Shown here: positions 17,568 through 27,279 of the stretch, piece after piece
Position numbering within the stretch: the first letter of the stretch is position 1
Layout: every line of letters begins with the position of its first letter
NCBI GenBank assembly: GCA_016709575.1
Contig: JADJMM010000009.1
Span: 124,001 to 188,000, forward strand
DNA length: 64,000 nt
Direction of reading: 5' to 3'
Source of the DNA: Sphingobacteriaceae bacterium
GTDB taxonomy: Bacteria > Bacteroidota > Bacteroidia > B-17B0 > Aurantibacillaceae
The notes under the pieces: model-generated
Told to the model about the DNA's origin: nothing
Databases searched by the model: none
The model's input: the letters and a program-made list of their open reading frames with translations, nothing else
Program-made: the position numbers and the translations under genes

Positions 17568-19094
17568 ATGAGCGAATTGAAGAAAATAAACAGCGCCCTT
17601 ATTTCGGTTTTTTATAAGGATAACCTTGAACCTGTAATTAAAAAATTGAACGACTTAGGTGTAACCATTTACAGCACCGGCGGTACTCAAACTTTTATCG
17701 AAAATTTAAAAGTCCCTGTAAAAGCAGTGGAGTCATTAACCTCTTTTCCTGAAATTTTAGGCGGACGAGTTAAAACGTTACACCCAAAAATTTTTGGTGG
17801 TATTCTTGGAAGAAGAGAATTGAAAAGTGATGTGGCTCAAATGGAGCAACACGATATTCCAAATATAGATTTAGTAATTGTTGATCTTTATCCTTTCGAA
17901 GAAACAGTTGGTAAAGGTGCATCAGAGGAAGATATCATTGAGAAAATTGATATTGGAGGAATTTCTTTGATTCGAGCTGCTGCAAAAAACTTTAATGATG
18001 TTGTTATTGTTTCTTCCCGTCACGATTACAAACCTTTGCTAGATTTATTAGAGAGTAAAAATGGTTTTTCGGATATCGCTGACAGAAAAACATTCGCTGC
18101 AAAAGCTTTTGCAACGAGTTCACATTACGATTCAGCCATCTTCAATTATTTCAATCAAACCGAAAACATTCCGCAATTCAAACAAAGCATACAAACTGCA
18201 CAAGTTCTTCGTTACGGCGAAAACCCTCATCAAAAAGGAGTTTTCTATGGTGACTTAGACGCAATGTTTGATAAGCTGGCAGGAAAAGAACTTTCTTATA
18301 ACAACCTCTTAGATGTTGATGCGGCAGTTAATCTTATTGCAGATTTTACAGAACCGACTTTCGCCATCTTAAAACATAACAATGCTTGTGGTGTAGCGAG
18401 TCGCCCAACCATAAAACAAGCTTATTTGGATGCTTTGGCTGGAGATCCTGTTTCGGCTTTCGGAGGTATTTTGATTGCCAATAAAGAAATTGATGAAGAG
18501 ACAGCTGCTGAGGTAAACAAGTTGTTTTGCGAAGTAGTTATTGCTCCATCATACAGTGCAAAAGCCGTTGAAATTCTAAAATCAAAACCAAACCGAATCA
18601 TTTTGGTTCAGAAAAAAGTCGCTCTTGCTGATAAGAATTTCAGAACCCTTTTGAACGGCGTAATTGAACAGGATAAAGACCTAAAAACAGAAGTGGCCAC
18701 CGACCTGAAACCCGCTACCACCAAGGTTCCTACGGCAAGTGAGGTTGCAGATTTGTTGTTCGCCAATAAGTTGGTGAAACATACCAAATCCAACACCATT
18801 GTCTTTGCAAAAAACGGTCAGTTATTAGCAAGTGGTACCGGACAAACCTCGAGGGTAGATGCTCTGAAACAAGCCATCAACAAGGCTTTGAGCTTTGGTT
18901 TTGATTTGAAAGGGGCAGTTATGGCAAGTGATGCGTTTTTCCCTTTTCCGGATTGCGTGGAGATTGCACATAAAGCAGGTATTACAGCAGTTGTTCAGCC
19001 CGGCGGATCAATAAAAGATAAAGACAGTATCGCGTATTGTGAAGCAAACGGAGTAAGTATGGTGTTCACGGGCACCAGACACTTCAAACACTAA
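17568..19094 (+). CDS. purH: Bifunctional purine biosynthesis protein PurH (AICAR formyltransferase / IMP cyclohydrolase)
   Basis: The ATG at 17568 gives 508 residues starting MSELKKINSALISVFYKDNLEP; an upstream in-frame extension overlaps the preceding gene and has no PurH similarity. The N-terminal MGS-like IMP cyclohydrolase domain (to about 195) has STGGTQTFIE, GGRVKTLHPKIFGG and NIDLVIVDLYPF. The AICAR transformylase domain contains LRYGENPHQKG, AILKHNNACGVA and SDAFFPFPDCVEIAHKAGI. It catalyses the last two steps to IMP. A TAnnTTTG-like box (TATCTTTG, 17545-17552) precedes the start. In Bacteroidota purH commonly precedes mreB, as it does here except for the inserted four-helix-bundle gene. 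Confidence 0.95.
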   Translation: MSELKKINSALISVFYKDNLEPVIKKLNDLGVTIYSTGGTQTFIENLKVPVKAVESLTSFPEILGGRVKTLHPKIFGGILGRRELKSDVAQMEQHDIPNIDLVIVDLYPFEETVGKGASEEDIIEKIDIGGISLIRAAAKNFNDVVIVSSRHDYKPLLDLLESKNGFSDIADRKTFAAKAFATSSHYDSAIFNYFNQTENIPQFKQSIQTAQVLRYGENPHQKGVFYGDLDAMFDKLAGKELSYNNLLDVDAAVNLIADFTEPTFAILKHNNACGVASRPTIKQAYLDALAGDPVSAFGGILIANKEIDEETAAEVNKLFCEVVIAPSYSAKAVEILKSKPNRIILVQKKVALADKNFRTLLNGVIEQDKDLKTEVATDLKPATTKVPTASEVADLLFANKLVKHTKSNTIVFAKNGQLLASGTGQTSRVDALKQAINKALSFGFDLKGAVMASDAFFPFPDCVEIAHKAGITAVVQPGGSIKDKDSIAYCEANGVSMVFTGTRHFKH

Positions 19095-19099
19095 TACAG

Positions 19100-19632
19100 T
19101 TGGTGAGTTTTGGGATAGCGAGTTGGTGAGTTTAATATTTAGATAGGAAAATATGGAAAATTTTGCTGAAGAATTTAGAAATAGAACTAAAAAACAAGCG
19201 GTTGACATAATAAAATATTGTAAAACATTGCCTAAAAGTGAGGAAGCGTATATAGTAAAAAAGCAAATTATTCGTTCTTCAACTTCGGTGGCGGCTAACT
19301 ATAGAGCAGCAACAAGGGCCCGGTCAGATAACGAGTTCTTTTCTAAGTTAAGTATAGTAGTAGAAGAGGCTGATGAAACAGAGTTTTGGCTTGAAATTAT
19401 CAGGGAATCAGAAATTGATACATCTAAAACCTCTCTGGAATTACTGAAAGAGTCAGGCGAAATATTAAAAATTGTTTCTAAATCCAGAAAGACACTTAAA
19501 GAAAAGAAGGGGATGTAACACAAAAATTGTTTAAAAATCAACCTTATAACATTTAAAACGTATAAATAAACAGTAACTTTACTCTAACAGTTAGAGGGAA
19601 AACTCACCAAATCACAAATTCACAACTCGCTA
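19100..19632. mobile_element. Possible small mobile module: four-helix-bundle gene framed by inverted repeats
   Basis: Left side: TTGGTGAGTTTT (19100-19111) and TAGCGAGTTG (19116-19125). Right side: AAAACTCACCAA (19599-19610) and CAACTCGCTA (19623-19632). Each right element is the exact reverse complement of a left one. The repeats enclose one gene and sit between purH and mreB, with the right edge 10 bases before the mreB start. No transposase is present, so mobility is inferred only. Confidence 0.4.
19153..19518 (+). CDS. Four-helix-bundle protein (S23/IVS family)
   Basis: 121 residues of the S23-type family: FRNRTKKQAVDIIKYCKTLP, IVKKQIIRSSTSVAANYRAATRARSDNEF and EEADETEFWLEII are the conserved helix motifs. 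Such proteins form pentameric bundles and are encoded in 23S rRNA intervening sequences, next to diversity-generating retroelements (Avd is a relative), or as scattered single genes; their role is unknown. Here no rRNA or reverse transcriptase is nearby. It interrupts the usual purH-mreB arrangement and is framed by inverted repeats, suggesting a mobile origin. Confidence 0.85.
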   Translation: MENFAEEFRNRTKKQAVDIIKYCKTLPKSEEAYIVKKQIIRSSTSVAANYRAATRARSDNEFFSKLSIVVEEADETEFWLEIIRESEIDTSKTSLELLKESGEILKIVSKSRKTLKEKKGM

Positions 19633-19642
19633 ATTAATTATT

Positions 19643-20707
19643 ATGGCATTATTCGATTTTTTAACCCAAGATATAGCAATTGACTTAGGAACCGCTAACA
19701 CAATCATTATTCATAATGAGAAAGTGGTGGTTGATCAACCAAGTATTGTAGCAGTTGACAGAACAACAGGTAAAGTCATTGCGGTTGGTAAACAAGCGCA
19801 AATGATGCACGGTAAAACCCACGAAAACATTAAAACCATTCGTCCTTTAAAGGATGGGGTAATTGCGGATTTCCAAGCAGCTGAAGAAATGATTAAAGGG
19901 ATGATTAAAATGATTAATCCAGGAAATCGTTTTTTCAAACCATCATTACGTATGGTAATTTGTATTCCAAGTGGTATTACAGAGGTAGAGAAACGTGCGG
20001 TACGTGATAGTGCTGAACATGCTGGCGCAAAAGAAGTTTATATGATTCACGAACCAATGGCTGCGGCTATCGGTATGGGAATTGATGTTGAAGAGCCAAT
20101 GGGAAATATGATTATTGATATTGGTGGTGGTACTTCTGAAATTGCCGTTATTGCTTTAGGAGGTATTGTTTGCGATAAATCAACTCGTATTGCGGGTGAT
20201 GATTTTAATGCTAACATCGAAGAATATATGCGTCGTCAACATAATATTTTAATTGGTGAGCGTAGTGCTGAGCAGGTGAAAATTGAAGTTGGTGCAGCTA
20301 TGACAGAAATTGAAAATCCTCCTGCGGATTACGCGGTTCAAGGACGAGATTTAATGAGTGGTATTCCAAAAGAAGTTTATGTAAGTTATGTTGAAATTGC
20401 ACATTGTTTAGACAAATCGATTTCTAAAATTGAAGAAGCTATTTTAAATGCCTTAGAGATGACGCCTCCTGAACTAGCAGCCGATATTTACCGCACTGGT
20501 ATTTATATGGCAGGTGGTGGTTCTTTATTAAGAGGACTTGACAAACGTATTTCCTTAAAAACAAAATTACCTGTTCATGTATGCGAAGATCCTTTAAGAG
20601 CGGTAGCTCGAGGAACTGGAATTGCACTTAAAAATGTACACAAATTCCCTTTCTTAATTAAAACTGATCTTACATTGACTAAGTCAGTTCAAAAAATTTC
20701 AAATTGA
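19643..20707 (+). CDS. mreB: Rod shape-determining protein MreB
   Basis: 354 residues of the actin-like cytoskeletal ATPase that directs lateral cell-wall synthesis. Phosphate-binding motifs DIAIDLGTANTIIIH (phosphate 1), MIIDIGGGTSEIAVIALGG (phosphate 2) and IYMAGGGSLLRGLDKRI (adenosine) are clear, as is HEPMAAAIGMG. The length is slightly above the usual 340-350 because of a short C-terminal tail. It heads the mreB-mreC-mreD-PBP2-rodA series. Its start codon lies directly after the right repeat of the preceding module, so its original upstream sequence may have been displaced. Confidence 0.95.
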   Translation: MALFDFLTQDIAIDLGTANTIIIHNEKVVVDQPSIVAVDRTTGKVIAVGKQAQMMHGKTHENIKTIRPLKDGVIADFQAAEEMIKGMIKMINPGNRFFKPSLRMVICIPSGITEVEKRAVRDSAEHAGAKEVYMIHEPMAAAIGMGIDVEEPMGNMIIDIGGGTSEIAVIALGGIVCDKSTRIAGDDFNANIEEYMRRQHNILIGERSAEQVKIEVGAAMTEIENPPADYAVQGRDLMSGIPKEVYVSYVEIAHCLDKSISKIEEAILNALEMTPPELAADIYRTGIYMAGGGSLLRGLDKRISLKTKLPVHVCEDPLRAVARGTGIALKNVHKFPFLIKTDLTLTKSVQKISN

Positions 20708-20730
20708 AACTGACAGACTTTATTTATAGT

Positions 20731-21567
20731 GTGAAAACTCTTTTAGATTTTTTAAATCGACATAATTTCATTTTTGTTTTTTTTTTAGAATTTGTTTGTT
20801 TTTACTTAATGATAAAAATAATGGATACCAAGGTTCTAGCTTTTTAAATTCCTCAAATAAAATAAGTGCTAAAATTTACGAAACGCGGCAGAGCACAAAG
20901 AGTATTTATTATTGAAAGACGAAAATGAGCGTTTAGCTAAAGAGAATACAGTTTTATTAAATCGCATAAAACTTGGTTATGCAGCCATTCCTTTAAAAAC
21001 ATACAAAAAAAATGACACGCTTTATAAACAAGAATATGAATTTATGAGCGGCAAAGCCATCAACAGCTCTGTTAATAAAAGAAGTAATTATTTAACGCTA
21101 AATATTGGATCGGCTCAAGGCGTAACACACGATATGGCAGTTATAACAAGTGATGGAATTATTGGAATTGTGAAAGATGTTTCCGAAAACTTTTCATCCG
21201 CTATGTCTATACTTCATAAAGATGTGAGAGTTAACTGTCAATTAAAAAAAGATGGCACTTATGGTCCATTAATTTGGGACGGGACAGATTATCATTATTC
21301 AAACTTAAAAGATATTCCAACGCATGCTAAAATCAAAAAAGGAGATACAGTTATTGACCAGTTCATAGTCAGGTATATTTCCCGAAGGGATAATGGTTGG
21401 AATAGTTAGAAAGCTTTGAACAAAGACCTAATGAGTCATATTATACCGTTAAGGTGAGATTAAGTGCTGATTTCAAAAAAGTAAATCATGTATCTGTTAT
21501 AAAATACAATTACAAAACCGAACGAGATAGTTTAGAACTCAAATCGCAAGTACAAAGTGATAAATAA
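20731..21567 (+). pseudogene. mreC: Rod shape-determining protein MreC, several frameshifts as read
   Basis: A GTG at 20731 opens KTLLDFLNRHNFIFVFFFLE, the cytoplasmic start and TM helix of MreC. Restoring one A at about 20816-20820 and another at about 20897 joins this to the coiled coil EYLLLKDENERLAKENTVLLNRI and the beta domain (NIGSAQGVTHDMAVITSDGIIGIV). Further indels near 21355 and 21411 interrupt SSYSGIFPEGIMVGIVESFEQRPNESYYTVKVRLS before the end at 21567. Reconstructed length is about 278 residues, normal for the family. MreC is the periplasmic scaffold linking MreB to PBP2. At least four errors in 840 bases suggest poor sequence quality rather than true loss. Confidence 0.8.
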
Positions 21568-22075
21568 TATAATTAAAATAAGTATTCGATTTATTCTATT
21601 AGTTCTTTTACAAGTTCTAATCGTTCAAAACATTCGTTTGGGTTCGTATATTATTTTATTGCCTTATATTTTATTTATCTTACTTTACCGTTTGAAATGC
21701 CGAAAACTAATGCTACTCGCTTTTCTTTTTAGTAGGTTTAACCATTGATATGTTTTACGACACAGCGAGGGATGCACGCTGCAGCTTGTACATTATTGGT
21801 TTTTCCAGATATTATCTTTTAAAAGTTTATTGCACCACGGGATGGCTATGAAGCCGGATTAGCACCCAACATTGATTACATGGGCGGCGCTTGGTTTTAT
21901 AACCTATGCCGGCGTTATTATTTTTATTCATCACTTGTTTTTTTTTTATTTAGAAATTTTCAGATGGAATGAATTTTTCTCTACACTGGGTCGTGTTATA
22001 CTAAGTTCCATCGGCACATTTGCTTTTGTGTACGTTATTCAGTTTTTGTTTTATAAAACTACACGGAGGAGATAA
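21557..22075 (+). pseudogene. mreD: Rod shape-determining protein MreD, several frameshifts as read
   Basis: The frame from GTG 21557 reads VINNIIKISIRFILLVLLQV and QNIRLGSYIILLPYILFILL, then breaks near 21685. Other frames continue PFEMPKTNATRFSF, VGLTIDMFYDTAGMHAAACTLL and PNIDYMGGAWFITYAGVIIFIHHLFFFYLEIF, ending at 22075, with at least five indels needed. The joined product is about 172 residues with five to six TM helices, as expected for MreD, an inner-membrane partner of MreC. It overlaps the mreC end by 11 bases, and its stop shares a base with the PBP2 start codon. Confidence 0.75.
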
Positions 22076-23934
22076 TGAACAACAATGCTCATTTAGGCGA
22101 CAGGAAATTTATTATCGGGGGATTCTTCGTGCTTATTATTGTAGTGTACATCTTCCGTTTGTTTTACATTCAGATTATCGATCAAAGTTATACGATAAAG
22201 GCGCAACAGCAGGCCATTGAGATACGCGTTGATTATCCACAGCGTGGTGTGGTTTACGACAGGAACGGAAAATATTTAGTAAAGAACGAACCTTCTTACG
22301 ATTTAATGGTAACTCCCAAGCTTGTGAAAGGATGCGACACTGTAGCTTTGTGTCAAACACTGGAAATAACAAAAGAGGAATTTCTTAAACGGATAAAGAA
22401 AGCATGTCAGGCACCAAATTCTCCCCGTAAGGAAAGTATTTTTGAGAAACAAATGACATCGCAACGTTACGCGACCTTGCAAGAGAAGATGTATCTATTC
22501 AAAGGTTTCTATGTGCAGGTACGTAGTGTAAGAAAATATCCGAAACCAATTGCTGCACATTTATTAGGATATGTTGGAGAGGTGAACGGAGATGTGACAA
22601 AGAAAAATCCTTACTACAAAGACGGAGATTACATTGGTATTACCGGAATGGAACGTGGTTATGAAGAGGCATTGCGGGGAATAAAAGGGAAACGGAAAAT
22701 TCTTAAAGACGTACACAACAAAGAAGTTGGAAGTTTTATGGAAGGACAATGGGATACTGCTGCAGTTGCGGGAAAATCATTGTACTCTACACTTGATATG
22801 GATTTACAAGAATACGGTGAGCGATTAATGAAGGGAAAGATAGGCGCAATCGTAGCTATTGAACCATCAACAGGAGAAATTCTCGCAATTATTTCTGCCC
22901 CGAGTTACGATCCTAATTTATTTGTTGGCGTAAAGGAACGCTCGAAAAATTATCCTATACTAAGAAACGACTCAACATTACCATTATTCAATCGTGCATT
23001 ACAAGCGATGTATCCTCCAGGTTCAACCTTCAAGCTAATTGATGCTTTGGTTGGACAAGATGAAGGAGTAATTACGCGTAATACCATGTACCATTGCAGC
23101 GGAGGTTATCCTCCAATGGGAAATAAACCAAAATGTCACGGTCGTCATACTTTAGATCTTGTGAATGCAATTGCTCAATCTTGTAACTCTTATTTCAGCT
23201 ATGCTTTCCATGATATTACAAGTCAAAGTAAATTTCCGAAATATGTTGATGGTTTTAATAACTGGCGTGAAAAGGTTATGACATTTGGTCCGGGCACACA
23301 TTTAGGAACAGACCTTCCGTATGATGCTCCCGGGAACGTTCCCTCTGCAAAATATTATGATAAAGTATTTGGGAAAGGAAGATGGTTCGGAAATACAATT
23401 GTATCATTAGGCATTGGTCAGGCCGAACTTACACTTGTTCCTTTACAGATGGCAAACGTTGTGGCTACAATAGCTAATAAAGGATACTATTACGTTCCAC
23501 ATTGTGTACGAGGAGTTGGCGCAGAAAAATCAATTGATAAAAAGTATACTGAAAAACATTATGTAGCTGTACAAAAAGAGGAATATTATATAAATGTAAT
23601 TGATGGCATGCAAAAATGTTTTGAACCGGGTGGTACAGCATACGCATCACGCATCCCCGGTTATACGGCATGTGGAAAAACAGGAACAGCGGAAAATCCG
23701 CACGGAAAATCTCATGCTGTATTTATGGCATTTGCTCCGCGTGATAATCCTAAAATCGTAATTGCAGGCTTGATTGAGAATGCCGGTTTCGGTGGAACCT
23801 GGACTGCACCAATTGTAAGTTTAATGATAGAAAAATACTTAACTGGAAAAATCACCCGTCCTGAATTGGAAAAAAGAATGGAAGCTGTTGACTTAATTAG
23901 AGGTAAAAATTTAATCACCACCGAATTCCACTAA
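22075..23934 (+). CDS. mrdA: Penicillin-binding protein 2 (elongasome transpeptidase)
   Basis: 619 residues: one N-terminal TM helix (about 11-32), a pedestal domain with YPQRGVVYDRNGKYLVKNEPSYDL, and a transpeptidase domain with SxxK in PPGSTFKL (Ser317, Lys320), SxN in AQSCNSYF (about 369-371) and KTG in CGKTGTAENPHGKSH (about 535-537). The enzyme crosslinks peptidoglycan during rod-shaped elongation and works with RodA, whose gene overlaps its stop codon. Unlike mreC, mreD and rodA it has no frameshift. The name follows gene order and domain composition. Confidence 0.93.
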   Translation: MNNNAHLGDRKFIIGGFFVLIIVVYIFRLFYIQIIDQSYTIKAQQQAIEIRVDYPQRGVVYDRNGKYLVKNEPSYDLMVTPKLVKGCDTVALCQTLEITKEEFLKRIKKACQAPNSPRKESIFEKQMTSQRYATLQEKMYLFKGFYVQVRSVRKYPKPIAAHLLGYVGEVNGDVTKKNPYYKDGDYIGITGMERGYEEALRGIKGKRKILKDVHNKEVGSFMEGQWDTAAVAGKSLYSTLDMDLQEYGERLMKGKIGAIVAIEPSTGEILAIISAPSYDPNLFVGVKERSKNYPILRNDSTLPLFNRALQAMYPPGSTFKLIDALVGQDEGVITRNTMYHCSGGYPPMGNKPKCHGRHTLDLVNAIAQSCNSYFSYAFHDITSQSKFPKYVDGFNNWREKVMTFGPGTHLGTDLPYDAPGNVPSAKYYDKVFGKGRWFGNTIVSLGIGQAELTLVPLQMANVVATIANKGYYYVPHCVRGVGAEKSIDKKYTEKHYVAVQKEEYYINVIDGMQKCFEPGGTAYASRIPGYTACGKTGTAENPHGKSHAVFMAFAPRDNPKIVIAGLIENAGFGGTWTAPIVSLMIEKYLTGKITRPELEKRMEAVDLIRGKNLITTEFH

Positions 23935-25246
23935 TGGCATTAAGGCAAAGTGAAAATAGTTTATTTTATGGTGTCGACAAGATAACGGTCCTCACTTATG
24001 CCCTCTTGGTATTTATGGGTTGGTTGAATATTTATGCGGCGGTTTATAACGAAGAACATCAGAATATTTTTGACACTACGCAAAAATACGGCAAGCAGTT
24101 AATCTGGATAGGAACAGCGGCCTTAATAGCATTTTCAATTTTATTAATTGATGCCGGTTTTTATACGGTGTTTGCCTATTGGTTCTACGGAATTGTATTG
24201 TTGCTTTGTTTGTTAGTGCCTTATTTTGGAAGAGAGATTAAGGGGAGTCGTTCATGGTTCGGAGTAGGAGGATTTGGAATTCAGCCCGCCGAGTTTATGA
24301 AATTTGCCACGAGCCTTGCCCTTGCAAAATTTTTGAGTAATGAAAATCTTGTTATTGTGAGTCGCTATCGGTTGCGACTAAAAGACCTAATTAAAAATTA
24401 CAAGAATACATTAATAGCAGTTGCTTTCTTGATAGCGCCATTGTTGGTGATAAAAGTATTGCAAGATGAAACAGGCTTAGCTATTGTCTTCGTTGCTTTC
24501 ATCATTGTTTTATATCGCGAAGGTTTATCAATAAATTTTCTGTTGGTTGGATTAGCGGCCATCATTTTATTTGTTCTTTCATTAGCAGTGGCAAAGATCA
24601 TACTTTAATAATTGTGTTAGGAAGTATTCTAGCATTTTCTCTTTTATTCATTAAACGAACAATGCGGAATATAATATTCGTCGCACTAATATTTGTGGGT
24701 GCAAGCGGAATGGTGTTAACAACAAAAAAAATATACGATCATCTGGAGCCGCATCAAAAAACCAGGATCGATGGATTGCTTGGTAGAAGAGAGGTAGATT
24801 TGAGGGGGTCAGACTACAACGTTGACCAAGCAAAAATTGCAATAGGTTCAGGAGGATTGGTAGGTAAAGGATATTTAAAAGGCACACAAACTAAGTACAA
24901 TTTCGTTCCTGAGCAGGATACTGATTTTATTTTTTGTACTGTAGGAGAAGAATGGGGGTTTTTAGGAAGTGCTGTTGTTATTTTACTGGAGTTGTTTTTA
25001 ATTCTCCGTGTTATTTTCTTATCGGAGCGACAACGCTCTTCTTTCAGTCGTATTTATGGTTATGGTGTTGCTTCAGCTTTATTTTTTCACCTTGCAGTTA
25101 ATATTGGAATGAATATAGGATTGATGCCGGTAATTGGAATTCCGCTTCCATTCTTTAGTTACGGTGGAACTTCGCTATGGAGTTTTACGATTCTCCTTTT
25201 TATATTTATTAAGCTGGACGCGAACCGACTTCTGATTCTGCGTTAA
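23934..25246 (+). CDS. rodA: Peptidoglycan glycosyltransferase RodA, one frameshift as read
   Basis: SEDS-family polytopic membrane enzyme that polymerises lipid II with PBP2. The first frame (23934-24608) carries the N-terminal helices and GSRSWFGVGGFGIQPAEFMKFA; the second ends in the SEDS signature MNIGLMPVIGIPLPFFSYGGTSL. Restoring one A at 24593-24595 gives the continuous segment AVAKDHTLIIVLGSILAF and about 437 residues in total. The large extracellular loop contains YNVDQAKIAIGSGGLVGKGYLKGTQTKYNFVPEQDTDFIF in order, with the catalytic-type Asp. It overlaps the PBP2 stop by one base and converges on the ComB-like gene with a 4-base overlap. Confidence 0.92.
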
Positions 25247-25974
25247 GGATTTAGTTTCACTAAATACTTTCCTTCAAGAACAGGAATAACAGGAGCGAGA
25301 TTTGGCGTTAAGCAATATTTAATATCTTTCTTCAAACCTAATCTTGCTAAACGTTCTTTGTGTGATGCGTTCACTAAAAATTTTATCGGTTCGTGTTGGG
25401 CTTGTTCGTATAAATATTTTAACGCTAAACAGCCATCACCTAATTTATAATTTTTAGAGAGAGAAAATATTTTTTCAGTAACAGCGCCGGCGTATAGAGT
25501 ATCTTCCAGATTAAATTTATTTTTCCAGCCCGAACAAAGTAAGGTAATGCCACGATTTTGTTTCATTAACCACTCACACAACACATCAATATTTAAAAAC
25601 GAACCTACTACAACTTTATAGGCGTTACGTGCAGCTTCAATAGCTTGTGTTCCGTTAGTGGTTGTTAGTGCAATTGTTTTTCCTTTCACATGGTCACCCA
25701 TATAATCGAAAGGAGAGTTTCCAAAATCAAAACCATCAAGCTTAATTGCGTTACGCTCTGCTCCTGCTAAAAAACCTTGGTTCTTGTACGACTGAGCTTC
25801 TTCAACTGTAGCAACGGGAATAATTTTATCAGCACCATGATGAAACGCAACACAAATTGCTGAGGTAGCACGAAACACATCAATCACCACCACAATACTT
25901 TCATCATCGGCATACACCGGATATAAGTGCGGAGAAAAACACGCGTCGATTTTATATTTGTTGTCTTCGCTCAA
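25243..25974 (-). CDS. 2-phosphosulfolactate phosphatase family protein (ComB-like)
   Basis: 243 residues with ComB-family motifs: VVVIDVFRATSAICVAF near the start, LAGAERNAIKLDGFDFGNSP, GKTIALTTTNGTQAIEAA and EDTLYAGAV. ComB hydrolyses 2-phosphosulfolactate in coenzyme M synthesis in archaea; bacterial members have an unclear physiological role, possibly in sulfolactate metabolism or dephosphorylation of related acids. The Mg-dependent phosphatase assignment is by family. It lies 2 bases from the gcvT gene on the same strand, suggesting an operon, although no metabolic link is evident. Confidence 0.8.
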   Translation of the reverse strand: MSEDNKYKIDACFSPHLYPVYADDESIVVVIDVFRATSAICVAFHHGADKIIPVATVEEAQSYKNQGFLAGAERNAIKLDGFDFGNSPFDYMGDHVKGKTIALTTTNGTQAIEAARNAYKVVVGSFLNIDVLCEWLMKQNRGITLLCSGWKNKFNLEDTLYAGAVTEKIFSLSKNYKLGDGCLALKYLYEQAQHEPIKFLVNASHKERLARLGLKKDIKYCLTPNLAPVIPVLEGKYLVKLNP

Positions 25975-25976
25975 AA

Positions 25977-27059
25977 TTATTTTTTCAAAAAAGGAATTTT
26001 AGAAACTTTTGCTTTAATAGGCTTATCACGGATTAAAATAAATATTTCTGAATCCGGAGTCGCTAATTCAGTTTTCACATAACCCATACCAATTGCTTTA
26101 TTTAAACTTGGCGATTGTGTACCTGAAGTTACTTTGCCAATAATATTTCCATTAGCATCAGCAATTTGATAATCGTGACGAGGAATACCGCGGTCGATCA
26201 TTTCAAAACCAACTAATTTTTTACTCACACCATTTGTTTTGTGTTTTTCAATTTCAGTACGGTTTGTAAAATCTTTTGTGAATTTGGTAATCCATCCTAA
26301 GCCTGCTTCAATTGGAGAAGTGGTATCATCAATATCATTTCCATATAAACAGAAACCCATTTCTAAACGTAAAGTATCACGCGCCCCTAAACCAATTGGC
26401 TTAATGCCGAATTCTTTTCCAGCTTCAAAAACAGCATCCCACATTTTTTCAGCGTTATCATTCCCAACATATAATTCAAATCCACCCGCACCTGTATATC
26501 CTGTATTAGAAATAACAACATTTTCAATTCCTGCCATTGTTCCAACAGTAAATGTGTAATATTCCATTTTCGATAAATCAACTTTCGTTAGCTTCTGTAA
26601 TGCTGCTAATGCTTTCGGTCCTTGTACAGCTAATAAACTTGTTTTATCAGAGGTATCAATCATCTCCACATTATCTGTATTGTGTTTCTTAATCCAATTC
26701 CAATCTTTTTCAATGTTAGAAGCATTCACTACTAAATAATATTCATCCTGATTAACACGATAAACTAAAAGATCATCCACAATTCCACCTTTGTCATTTG
26801 GCAAACATGAATACTGAACCTTCCAGTCGGTTAATTTAGAAGCGTCGTTTGAAGTTACTCTTTGAATTAAATCTAAAGCTTTCGGGCCTTTAATTTTAAA
26901 TTCACCCATGTGACTCACATCAAAAACGCCAACGCCATTACGTACTGTTAAATGTTCGTCGTTTAAACCTGAATAAGAAACAGGCATATTGTAACCTGCA
27001 AATGGCACCATTTTAGCGCCTAAACTAATGTGTTTGTTGGTAAGAGCTGTGTTTTTCAT
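25977..27059 (-). CDS. gcvT: Aminomethyltransferase, glycine cleavage system T protein
   Basis: 360 residues. GcvT takes the aminomethyl group from lipoylated GcvH and with tetrahydrofolate forms methylene-THF and ammonia. Motifs: VPFAGYNMPVSYSGL near the start, GVGVFDVSHMGEFKIKG, SLLAVQGPKAL, NTGYTGAGGFELYV (folate-binding region) and GARDTLRLEMGFCLYGNDID with its conserved Asp and Arg. The C-terminal barrel contains GKVTSGTQSPSLNKAIGMGYV. Length is standard. A -7-like box TACTTTTG (+ strand CAAAAGTA at 27077-27084) lies 17 bases upstream. The ComB-like gene follows immediately. Confidence 0.95.
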   Translation of the reverse strand: MKNTALTNKHISLGAKMVPFAGYNMPVSYSGLNDEHLTVRNGVGVFDVSHMGEFKIKGPKALDLIQRVTSNDASKLTDWKVQYSCLPNDKGGIVDDLLVYRVNQDEYYLVVNASNIEKDWNWIKKHNTDNVEMIDTSDKTSLLAVQGPKALAALQKLTKVDLSKMEYYTFTVGTMAGIENVVISNTGYTGAGGFELYVGNDNAEKMWDAVFEAGKEFGIKPIGLGARDTLRLEMGFCLYGNDIDDTTSPIEAGLGWITKFTKDFTNRTEIEKHKTNGVSKKLVGFEMIDRGIPRHDYQIADANGNIIGKVTSGTQSPSLNKAIGMGYVKTELATPDSEIFILIRDKPIKAKVSKIPFLKK

Positions 27060-27279
27060 AAGAGAATGATTTGAAACAAAAGTACATTTTATTATTAAAA
27101 ATATTCAGAATCAAGGCGATTTCCTTAACCTCGTATCTATTTAGTAACCAGATAAATAATCACATTGTTGTTAAAAATCACTAATTAACAGGAGCTCTTC
27201 AAAATTACTTGAGATTGGTTTTTTACTTTAGCACTTGTTACTTTTTACAAAAGTTGAATTATACAACAAAACCCAATTA

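Noticed and set aside
19153..19518. 23S rRNA intervening sequence around the four-helix-bundle gene
   Set aside because: No rRNA sequence flanks it; the neighbours are purH and mreB.
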